A stretch of DNA of 64,000 bases. It comes from Mycobacterium marseillense (GTDB lineage Bacteria > Actinomycetota > Actinomycetes > Mycobacteriales > Mycobacteriaceae). Below the pieces are notes generated by a model, which worked only from the letters and a program-made list of their open reading frames with translations, did not search any database and was not told where the DNA came from. Made by a program: the position numbers and the translations under genes. Positions 57,191-64,000 of the stretch are shown in pieces (positions within the stretch are counted from its first letter, which is position 1; each line of letters starts with the position of its first letter). The stretch is from contig NZ_AP022584.1 in NCBI RefSeq assembly GCF_010731675.1, positions 744,001-808,000 of the forward strand. Reading direction: 5' to 3'.

Positions 57191-58438
57191 GTGACGTCCG
57201 AATCGGTCGAGGAATTTCGGAGCCGGGCCCGGGCGTGGCTGGCCGCGAACATGCCGCCACTCGATCCGGCCAAGGCGGCGCTGCTGGAGCGGGATCAGCC
57301 GCCGGCGTGGCACCGGGCTCGCGAATTGCAGAAGCTCCTGTGGGAGGGCGGATTCGCCGGGATCTGCTTCCCGCGCGAGTATGGCGGACTCGGGCTGAGC
57401 TACGAATACAAGAAGGCCTTCGATGCCGAGTCCCAGGCCTATGAGACGCCGCTGCTGCTCAACGTCCCGTCCTTCGGTATCTGCTGCGCGACGATTCTCG
57501 ATACGGGCAGCGAGGAGCAAAAGCGCACCCACATCCCGGCCGCGCTCCGCGGCGACGAGGTACTGGTGCAGTTGCTCTCGGAGCCCAGCGGGGGATCGGA
57601 TCTGGCGGGCGTCATCACCCGCGCCGAACGCCGGGACGCGCGATGGATCATCAACGGCGCCAAGACCTGGAGCACCTGGGCATTCGCCGCCGACTACGGC
57701 CTGTGCCTGGCCCGCACCAACTGGGATGTGCCCAAACACGACGGGCTCACGATGTTCCTAGTGCCGCTGCGGCATCCCGGCATCACGGTCAACCGTGTCG
57801 AACAGGTCAACGGGTCGATCGAGTTCTGCGAAGAATTCTTCGACGACGTCGACGTAGGCGATGACGCCGTCGTCGGCGAGCCGGGCAAAGGCTGGGAGGT
57901 CGCGTCGCGCCAGCTTTACCACGAGCGTCGCTGTATGGGCGACGGTTCGGAGTACACCAGCGGACCGGGAATCGCTGAGGCCGAGGATGTTTCGGTTGAC
58001 CTGCTGGCGTTGGTCGACAAGACTCACCAGCACGACAGCGAACGGGTGCGGGAGATGATCGGGCGCGCGTTGGTTCACCGCACGGTCCACGGTCAGCTCA
58101 GCGAGCACGTCTTTCATGCCGTCGCCGGCGGCGCCCTGCCGCCGGCCGCGGGATCGATCATCCGGCTGTCCATGGCCGCGGTGCACGACGTCGAAACCGA
58201 TACCGCCCTTGCCGTGTCGGGCACGTCGGCCGTGGTCGAGGACGACGGCGGACTGCTCGACATCGGGGTGCGCTATCTGGGCCGGCAGACGGCCAGCATC
58301 GGCGGCGGCACCACCGAGATGGCGCGCAACGTGATCGGTGAGCGGGTGCTGAACTTTCCGCGCGAGCGTGCCGACGACCGCGGGGTGCCGTTCAATCAGG
58401 TACGGCGCGGCAAAAGTCCGGGAGGCGAACGGAATTGA
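57191..58438 (+). CDS. Acyl-CoA dehydrogenase
   Basis: This 415-residue acyl-CoA dehydrogenase has the FAD-binding middle domain LSEPSGGSDLAG and INGAKTWSTWA, and the C-terminal helical domain with the QTASIGGGTTEMARNVIGERVL end. The pattern fits FadE-like enzymes that often work as alpha2beta2 pairs in steroid degradation; no obvious partner FadE is adjacent. GTG 57191 is used; GTG 57176 is also in frame. The next gene starts within its stop. Confidence 0.92.
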   Translation: MTSESVEEFRSRARAWLAANMPPLDPAKAALLERDQPPAWHRARELQKLLWEGGFAGICFPREYGGLGLSYEYKKAFDAESQAYETPLLLNVPSFGICCATILDTGSEEQKRTHIPAALRGDEVLVQLLSEPSGGSDLAGVITRAERRDARWIINGAKTWSTWAFAADYGLCLARTNWDVPKHDGLTMFLVPLRHPGITVNRVEQVNGSIEFCEEFFDDVDVGDDAVVGEPGKGWEVASRQLYHERRCMGDGSEYTSGPGIAEAEDVSVDLLALVDKTHQHDSERVREMIGRALVHRTVHGQLSEHVFHAVAGGALPPAAGSIIRLSMAAVHDVETDTALAVSGTSAVVEDDGGLLDIGVRYLGRQTASIGGGTTEMARNVIGERVLNFPRERADDRGVPFNQVRRGKSPGGERN

Positions 58439-59301
58439 GCGATCGGCTTCGTGACATCCGAGAGTTGGCGGGGGATTCCGACGCCTACCGCGACGAACTG
58501 TACAGACGCTGGACGGGCCTGCTCAGCTACCGCTACATCGGCCGCAAACACTCGTCGATGGATCTCGGCGAGACCGATGACACGGTCATCATTCGCCGGG
58601 ACATGCGCAACGAAGCCGGCGGAATCATGGTGGCGCCGTTGGCCATTTCGTCCCCGGAGGGCTGCCAGACCGACATGGTCGCCGTGCCCAACCCGGTCAT
58701 CGCGTCGGTGCAGATCGCCGACCCCGGCTACGACGTGACACGGGTCGAGATCGTCGGGTCGGGCATCGTGCACCAGGGCCGCACCATGGGCTACGGGCGG
58801 TGCACCATCGTCGACGCCGACAACCCGCAGCGGGTGATCGCGTTCAACGAGGGCCAGGGCGCGATCATCGGCATCCCGCCCGAAGGCCTGGGCAGGATGG
58901 ATGTTTCGGGCACGGAGCTGGTGATCGAGGACTCTCCGGATCTGCCGCCGCTGTGGCAGGCCTTCGGCGCCAGTCGCCGCGGCGACGGCCATTGGGTACT
59001 GCCCGAACTCAGCACCGAACTCGCGTCACCGGATGCGGCGCTGCACATCGGGCCCCAGCATGTCGTTCTCGAGACCGCCGCAATCGATTTGGCTGCCGAG
59101 GTCGCCGGAACCAGAAAGCTGCAGGTCGTCAGCTGGCATGTGATGTTCATGTCGCGGGGCAAGGTGGGTCCCTTCCGGGTCGAGGGCACCGCGCATCCCG
59201 GCCGGCCCGGGCGCGTCGGCGTGCGCATGCTGCTGCACGACGAGGGCAACGCCGACAAGGCCGTCACGTCCGCCGCGGCCGTCTTCGACATCGTCGGCTG
59301 A
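58435..59301 (+). CDS. Predicted double hot-dog (thioesterase-like) protein
   Basis: This is a 288-residue protein starting at TTG in an overlap with the acyl-CoA dehydrogenase stop. Strand-rich segments such as IMVAPLAISSPEGCQTDMV, VASVQIADPGYDVTRVEIVG and GYGRCTIVDADNPQRVIAF resemble PaaI-like hot-dog folds, repeated once. I do not recognise a named family. Coupling to an acyl-CoA dehydrogenase supports an acyl-CoA hydrolase or binding role, which is inference. Confidence 0.7.
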   Translation: MSDRLRDIRELAGDSDAYRDELYRRWTGLLSYRYIGRKHSSMDLGETDDTVIIRRDMRNEAGGIMVAPLAISSPEGCQTDMVAVPNPVIASVQIADPGYDVTRVEIVGSGIVHQGRTMGYGRCTIVDADNPQRVIAFNEGQGAIIGIPPEGLGRMDVSGTELVIEDSPDLPPLWQAFGASRRGDGHWVLPELSTELASPDAALHIGPQHVVLETAAIDLAAEVAGTRKLQVVSWHVMFMSRGKVGPFRVEGTAHPGRPGRVGVRMLLHDEGNADKAVTSAAAVFDIVG

Positions 59302-59392
59302 GCCGGGTCCCGCGCCTCGCTGCAGAGCTGGTTGGTGTCGCTCCGGCGGAGGGCGCTACCCTTCCCGGGGGCGACAAAGGAGCGTGACGACC

Positions 59393-60316
59393 ATGCAGAT
59401 TTCTCTGTTCGGGCAACTCAGCGGGTCGGGCGGTCAATCGCCGATCGACGCGACAATCGCCAACCTCGCGATGCTGCGCGACGAGGGCTTCTCACGGGTG
59501 TGGATGAGCCAATTGCCCTATGAGCCAGACCTTCTCACGATCCTGGGCATCGCCTTGCACGAGGTCGACACGATCGAGGTAGCCAGCGGTGTGGTGCCGA
59601 TCCAAAACCTGCATCCGATGCTCATGGCGCAGCGCGCCCTGACGTTGAGTCTCGCCTCGGGCGGGCGGTTCACGCTCGGGCTCGGCATGACCCATCAGGC
59701 CGTCACCGAGGGGATGTGGGGCATCCCGTGGGACAAGCCGGTGCGCAGGCTGAACGAGTACCTCGACGGGCTGTTGCCCCTGCTGGCCGGTGAACCCGCG
59801 GCAGCGGCGGGGGAGACGGTGACCACCCGCGGTGCGCTGATGATCTCCGGGGCGCCGAGGCCCGACGTGTACATCGCAGCCCTGGGTCCGCAGCTGCTCA
59901 AGATTGCCGGGCGACGCACGTCGGGCACCTGCACCTGGATGACCGGGCCCAAGACGCTGGCCGAGCACGTCGGCCCGACGCTGCGCCAGGCGGCCGCCGA
60001 TGCCGGCCGCGAGGCCGACGTGCGCGTCGCCGCGTCGTTGCCCGTCAGCGTCACCGACGACGTCGACGCCGCCCGCAAGCACGCGGCCGAACAGTTCGCC
60101 ATCTACGGCCAGTTGCCGTCGTACCGTGCGATGCTCGACCGCGAGGGCTACGCGGGTCCGCAGGATGCCGTCATCATCGGCGACGAGGACATCGTCCGCG
60201 GCCGGCTCGACGAACTGCGCGCCGCAGGCGTCGACGAGTACGTCGCCGCGACATTCGATCCGTCGCCGGAGGGCCGGGCCCGCACGCGAGCGCTGCTGCG
60301 CGCGTATGACTCCTGA
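59393..60316 (+). CDS. LLM-class (luciferase-like) F420/FMN oxidoreductase
   Basis: This 307-residue luciferase-like (beta/alpha)8 oxidoreductase has FSRVWMSQLPYEPDLLTILG, ASGVVPIQNLHPMLMAQRALTL and SGGRFTLGLGMTH, the classical pattern of the mycobacterial F420-dependent group. The ATG at 59393 is ten bases from AAAGGAG; a GTG at 59384 would be too close to it. Probably a hydride transfer to an unknown substrate with F420H2 or FMN. Confidence 0.9.
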   Translation: MQISLFGQLSGSGGQSPIDATIANLAMLRDEGFSRVWMSQLPYEPDLLTILGIALHEVDTIEVASGVVPIQNLHPMLMAQRALTLSLASGGRFTLGLGMTHQAVTEGMWGIPWDKPVRRLNEYLDGLLPLLAGEPAAAAGETVTTRGALMISGAPRPDVYIAALGPQLLKIAGRRTSGTCTWMTGPKTLAEHVGPTLRQAAADAGREADVRVAASLPVSVTDDVDAARKHAAEQFAIYGQLPSYRAMLDREGYAGPQDAVIIGDEDIVRGRLDELRAAGVDEYVAATFDPSPEGRARTRALLRAYDS

Positions 60317-60331
60317 CCGGGGGTGTTTGGC

Positions 60332-60368
60332 TATGGCCATACATCGCCTCCGGTACGTATGGTGCATA
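60332..60368 (+). promoter_or_regulatory. Palindromic elements upstream of the fabG3-like gene
   Basis: TATGGCCATA (60332-60341) is a perfect ten-base palindrome and TATGGTGCATA (60358-60368) a close second copy, 26 bases further. The parts CCATAC and GTATGG also form an inverted repeat across the region. They lie 30-65 bases before the start at 60397, where an operator would be expected. The binding protein is unknown. Confidence 0.5.
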
Positions 60369-60396
60369 GACGAGCTCACACGACAGGAGAAGCGCA

Positions 60397-61179
60397 GTGG
60401 CAGAACGGTTGGCGGGAAAGGTCGCCCTCATCAGTGGCGGCGCCCGGGGAATGGGCGCATCGCACGTGCGGTCGCTGGTTGCCGAGGGTGCCAAGGTGGT
60501 GTTCGGTGACATCCTCGACGACGAGGGCAAGGCCGTGGCCGCGGAGGTCGGCGATGCGGTCCGCTACCTGCACCTCGACGTGACCAAGCCCGAGGATTGG
60601 GATGCGGCGGTGACCACCGCCCTGAGCGAGTTCGGCCGCATCGACGTACTGGTCAACAACGCGGGCATCATCAACATCGGCACGCTGGAGGACTACGCGC
60701 TCTCGGAGTGGCAGCGCATTCTCGACATCAACCTGACGGGAGTGTTTCTCGGCATCCGCGCCGTGGTGAAGCCGATGAAGGAAGCGGGCCGGGGATCGAT
60801 CATCAACATCTCGTCGATCGAGGGGATGGCCGGCACCATCGCCTGCCACGGCTATACCGCAACCAAATTCGCGGTGCGAGGGCTGACGAAGTCGGCAGCA
60901 CTGGAACTGGGGCCGAGCGGAATCCGGGTGAACTCAATCCATCCCGGCCTCATCAAGACCCCGATGACCGATTGGGTCCCCGACGACATCTTCCAGACGG
61001 CGCTGGGCCGGGCCGCCCAACCCGTGGAGGTCTCCAACCTCGTGGTCTATCTGGCCAGCGACGAGTCCAGCTACTCCACCGGCTCGGAGTTCGTCGTCGA
61101 CGGCGGCACCACCGCCGGGCTGGGACACAAGGACTTCTCCAACGTCGAGACCGACGCGCAACCCGACTGGGTCACGTAG
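60397..61179 (+). CDS. fabG3: Short-chain dehydrogenase, Rv2002 (FabG3)-like
   Basis: This is a 260-residue classical SDR with SGGARGMGASHV cofactor motif, NNAGIINIGTLEDY, NISSIEGMAGT and YTATK. Length and long identical stretches agree with my memory of M. tuberculosis Rv2002 (FabG3), a 3alpha/20beta-hydroxysteroid dehydrogenase also discussed as an acyl reductase. GTG start behind GACAGGAGAAGCGCA. Palindromic elements lie upstream and a long hairpin follows. Confidence 0.9.
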   Translation: MAERLAGKVALISGGARGMGASHVRSLVAEGAKVVFGDILDDEGKAVAAEVGDAVRYLHLDVTKPEDWDAAVTTALSEFGRIDVLVNNAGIINIGTLEDYALSEWQRILDINLTGVFLGIRAVVKPMKEAGRGSIINISSIEGMAGTIACHGYTATKFAVRGLTKSAALELGPSGIRVNSIHPGLIKTPMTDWVPDDIFQTALGRAAQPVEVSNLVVYLASDESSYSTGSEFVVDGGTTAGLGHKDFSNVETDAQPDWVT

Positions 61180-61187
61180 TCATTTGC

Positions 61188-61248
61188 CGCGAGACTGTAA
61201 CTGGCGACGCATTTCCCGAGAGGCGGCGTCGGCAGTTACAGTCTCGCG
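61188..61248. terminator. Long hairpin between convergent genes
   Basis: CGCGAGACTGTAACTG (61188-61203) is exactly complementary to CAGTTACAGTCTCGCG (61233-61248). After one mismatch the pairing continues six bases inward (CGACGC with GCGTCG), giving a 23-base stem with a 15-base loop. It fills the space between the fabG3-like gene and the convergent mmpL gene and has no U-tract, as is usual in mycobacteria. Probably a bidirectional terminator; the arms may also be a dispersed intergenic repeat. Confidence 0.75.
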
Positions 61249-61258
61249 ACGAAATGGG

Positions 61259-64000
61259 TTACGTAGCGGCGGTTACCGATTCGCGCTCTTTGGCGGCGGG
61301 CTGGGGCCACTGCGAGGGGACCGGCCGCTGACGCACGTGTTGTGGCCACCAGAACCACTTGCCCAGCAGCGCCGCAATCGATGGCGTCATCAGCGACCGC
61401 ACGATCAGGGTGTCGAACAACAGACCGAGCCCGATCGTGGTACCCACCTGGCCGATGACCGTCAATTCGCTGACCGCCATCGTCATCATCGTGAAGGCGA
61501 AGACCAGGCCCGCTGAGGTGACCACCGAGCCGGTCCCGCCCATCGAGCGGATGATGCCGGTGTTCAGGCCGGCGTGGATCTCCTCTTTGAACCGCGCCAC
61601 CAACAGCAGGTTGTAGTCGGCGCCCACGGCCAGCAGGATGATCACCGACATCGCGAGCACCATCCAGTGCAGCTCGATGCCGATGAGGTGCTGCCAGATC
61701 AGCACCGACAGCCCGAAGGATGCGCCCAGCGACAGCAAGACCGTTCCCACGATGACCGCCGAGGCCACCACGCCGCGGGTGATGAGCAGCATGATGATGA
61801 AAATCAGGCACAGCGAAGCGATTCCGGCGATCAACAGATCGTAGGTGTTGCCGTCGCTGAGGTCCTTGTAGATCGACGCGGTGCCGGCAAGGTAGATCTT
61901 GGAGCCCTCCAGCGGGGTGCCCTTGAGCGCCTCATACGCGGCCTTCTTGATCGCCCCGATGTGCGAAATGCCTTCCTGCGACATCGGATCGCCGTCATGG
62001 CTGATGATGAAGCGCACGGCGTGCCCGTCGGGGGAGATGAAGTTCTTCATGCCCTTCTTGAACTCTTTGTTGTTGAAGGTCTCCGGGGGCAGATAGAACG
62101 AGTCGTCGTTCTTGGAGGCATCGAACGCCTTACCCATGGCGCTGGAGTTCTTCTGCGCCTCCTTCTGCTGATCCTGCAGACCCTTCTGGGTCGAATACAT
62201 GGTCAGCATCGTCGTTTTCATGGCCTTCATGTTTTCGATCATGGATGGCATCAGCGCCACCATCTGCGGCATCAGCGTGTCGAGATGATCCATGACCGGC
62301 AGCAGGCTCTGGATGTCATCGGTCATCGTGTCGATGCCGTCGAGGCCGTCGAAGACCGAGCGAAGCGACCAGCACACCGGGATGTCATAGCAGTGCTTTT
62401 CCCAGTAGAAGTAGCTGCGGACCGGGCGGAAGAAGTCCTCGAAATCGGCCATGTGGTCGCGCAATTCGTTGATGTCGATGGTCATGTCGTGCATCTTCTT
62501 GACCATGACGTGCATGTCGTTGGCCATCTGCACGGTGATGCTGGACATCTTTTCCATGCTGTCGATGGTCGTCTGCATCATGTCGGCCTGGTGCAGCATG
62601 TCGGCCATCTGATCTTCTTGATACTTCTGGCTCATCTGCTGGCTGACGCCCTGCATGCTGATCTGGAAGGGAATCGACGTGTGCTCGATCGGCGTGCCCT
62701 GCGGACGGGTGATGGCCTGCACGCGGCTGATGCCGGGCACCCGGAAGACCGTCTTGGCGATCTTGTCGATCACCAGAAAGTCCGCCGAATTCCGCAAATC
62801 GTGGTCGCTTTCGATCATCAGCACCTCGGGGTTCATCCGCGCCTGCGAGAAGTGCCGATCCGCGGCCGCATACCCTTCGTTGGCAGGCAGATCCGTCGGT
62901 AGATAGTTGCGGTCGTTGTAGTTGGTCCGGTATCCGGGCAGCGTCAGCAGACCCACCAGCGCCACCCCGATGGTGACGACCAGGATCGGGCCGGGCCAGC
63001 GCACGACGAGCGCACCGACCTTGCGCCACCCGCGAATCCGTTGCGTGCGCTTGGGTTCGAGCGTCTTCCCGAAACGCACCACCACCGAGATGACCGCGGG
63101 CCCCAACGTCAACGCCGCCGCGACGACGACCACCATCCCGATCGCCAGGGGGATACCCAGCGTCTGGAAGTACGGCAGGTTGGTGAAGTGCAGGCAGAAG
63201 GTGGCGCCGGCGATGGTCAAGCCCGACCCGAGCACCACGTGCGCGGTGCCCTTGTACATCGTGTAGTACGCATCTTCGCGGGACTCGCCGATAGAGCGGG
63301 CTTCCTGATACCGGCCGATCAAGAAGATCGCGTAGTCGGTGGCGGCCGCGATCCCCAACGTGACCAACAAGTTCGTCGCGAACGTCGAGAGCCCGATGAG
63401 CTTGAAATAGCCGAGGAATGCGACCATTCCGCGCGCGGCCGACAGCTCGAGCACCACCATCACGAGTGTGAGCAACACCGTGATGATCGACCGATAGACC
63501 AACAGCAGCATCGCGATGATGACGGTGAACGTTGCCCCCGTGATGAGCTGCATGCTGCGGTCGCCGGCCTCGTGCTGGTCCGCCGACAACGCCGCGGGAC
63601 CGGTGACGTAGGCCTTGACCCCCTTGGGCGGCTGCACACTCTTGACGATCTTCTGGACGGATTCCACCGACTCGTTGGCCAGCGCCTCGCCCTGGTTACC
63701 GGCGAGGTAGACCTGGACGTAGGCGGCCTTGCCGTCGTTGCTCTGCGCGCCGGCCCCGGTCAGAGGATCGCTCCACATGTCCTGAACGTGCTCAACGTGT
63801 TTGGTGTCGGCGTCGAGCTTCTTGACGACCTCGTCGTAGTAGGCGTGCGCGTCCGCGCCCAGCGGATTCTGGCCCTCGAGGACGATCATCACCGAGCTGT
63901 TGGACTTGTACTCGTCGAACACCGCGCCCATGCGCTTGGTCGCGACCACCGACTGCGCATCGTCCGGTGCCATGGACACCGAACGCATCTTGCCGACCTC
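61259..64000 (-). CDS. MmpL4/5-like RND transporter, 5' end outside window
   Basis: This covers the last 913 codons of an MmpL lipid/siderophore exporter; the frame is open through base 64000 (EVGK before the first internal Met), so the N-terminus is missing. The proton-relay pairs are present: [14 protein letters not shown] and [13 protein letters not shown]. The second extracytoplasmic loop contains the long Met/Gln-rich coiled coil ([22 protein letters not shown] onward) and two Cys that mark the MmpL4/MmpL5 class. These work with MmpS partners in siderophore export and drug efflux. A partner mmpS would be expected just upstream, outside the window. Confidence 0.93.
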   Translation of the reverse strand, partial: EVGKMRSVSMAPDDAQSVVATKRMGAVFDEYKSNSSVMIVLEGQNPLGADAHAYYDEVVKKLDADTKHVEHVQDMWSDPLTGAGAQSNDGKAAYVQVYLAGNQGEALANESVESVQKIVKSVQPPKGVKAYVTGPAALSADQHEAGDRSMQLITGATFTVIIAMLLLVYRSIITVLLTLVMVVLELSAARGMVAFLGYFKLIGLSTFATNLLVTLGIAAATDYAIFLIGRYQEARSIGESREDAYYTMYKGTAHVVLGSGLTIAGATFCLHFTNLPYFQTLGIPLAIGMVVVVAAALTLGPAVISVVVRFGKTLEPKRTQRIRGWRKVGALVVRWPGPILVVTIGVALVGLLTLPGYRTNYNDRNYLPTDLPANEGYAAADRHFSQARMNPEVLMIESDHDLRNSADFLVIDKIAKTVFRVPGISRVQAITRPQGTPIEHTSIPFQISMQGVSQQMSQKYQEDQMADMLHQADMMQTTIDSMEKMSSITVQMANDMHVMVKKMHDMTIDINELRDHMADFEDFFRPVRSYFYWEKHCYDIPVCWSLRSVFDGLDGIDTMTDDIQSLLPVMDHLDTLMPQMVALMPSMIENMKAMKTTMLTMYSTQKGLQDQQKEAQKNSSAMGKAFDASKNDDSFYLPPETFNNKEFKKGMKNFISPDGHAVRFIISHDGDPMSQEGISHIGAIKKAAYEALKGTPLEGSKIYLAGTASIYKDLSDGNTYDLLIAGIASLCLIFIIMLLITRGVVASAVIVGTVLLSLGASFGLSVLIWQHLIGIELHWMVLAMSVIILLAVGADYNLLLVARFKEEIHAGLNTGIIRSMGGTGSVVTSAGLVFAFTMMTMAVSELTVIGQVGTTIGLGLLFDTLIVRSLMTPSIAALLGKWFWWPQHVRQRPVPSQWPQPAAKERESVTAAT

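Noticed and set aside
61259..61310. Frame running on from the fabG3-like gene into the mmpL 3' end
   Set aside because: It is the antisense of the mmpL C-terminus and is separated from fabG3 by a stop and a hairpin.

Overview
The window is high-GC DNA with dense, overlapping genes. It carries a Pks12-type polyketide synthase, MmpL, LppI/LipT-type proteins, PncA, several cytochromes P450, many SDRs and acyl-CoA enzymes, and Tat or lipobox secretion signals. All of this points to a Mycobacterium, most likely a slowly growing non-tuberculous species. Gene names that refer to M. tuberculosis (Rv numbers) are recalled from family knowledge and were not searched.

Left part (1-31.9 kb). The window opens inside the last module of pks12, followed by its Rv2047c-like neighbour. 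A block of about 17 kb (7699-24911) then sits between that gene and the lppI-lipT pair, which I recall as adjacent in M. tuberculosis. The block contains an eleven-gene minus-strand operon (16237 to 7699). It encodes two closely related polytopic membrane proteins, two very short single-helix peptides, a one-helix protein, a NorQ/CbbQ-type MoxR ATPase with a NorD-type VWA protein, a DapB-like reductase, a VOC protein and two P450s. A TetR gene, two more DapB-like genes, two SDRs, a lipoprotein, a second TetR with its P450 and a fourth SDR complete the block. A repeated inverted repeat (TGAC-N4-GTCA) lies at three promoters around the first TetR gene. This is the best candidate in the window for an undescribed system. 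After lipT come a kinase-like fusion, a gluconokinase, a ParD/zeta-type toxin-antitoxin pair and a DoxX protein with an amphipathic repeat tail.

Middle part (32-45.7 kb). pncA with all its active-site residues is followed by an Rv2042c-like gene, an inserted ECF41-type sigma factor with a divergent DoxX-like gene, a four-gene sugar ABC importer (Rv2041c-Rv2038c-like) and a patatin-like gene. The order matches the M. tuberculosis pncA region with insertions. DUF3349 and DUF3097 genes and a complete efeUOB iron/haem-type operon follow.

Right part (45.8-64 kb). A tightly overlapping operon encodes an OsmC-like protein, cyanase, an acyl-CoA-dehydrogenase-like protein, an ECF sigma factor, a zinc-type anti-sigma factor and a formate/nitrite-family channel. 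A universal stress protein preceded by a DosR-like box comes next. Then follow an acyltransferase-3 membrane protein, an aldo-keto reductase, two epimerase-like dehydrogenases, a SnoaL-like protein, a thioesterase, an acyl-CoA dehydrogenase operon, an LLM oxidoreductase and a close relative of Rv2002 (fabG3). A long hairpin separates this last gene from a convergent mmpL4/5-like gene cut by the right edge. No RNA genes, insertion sequences or CRISPR arrays were seen.
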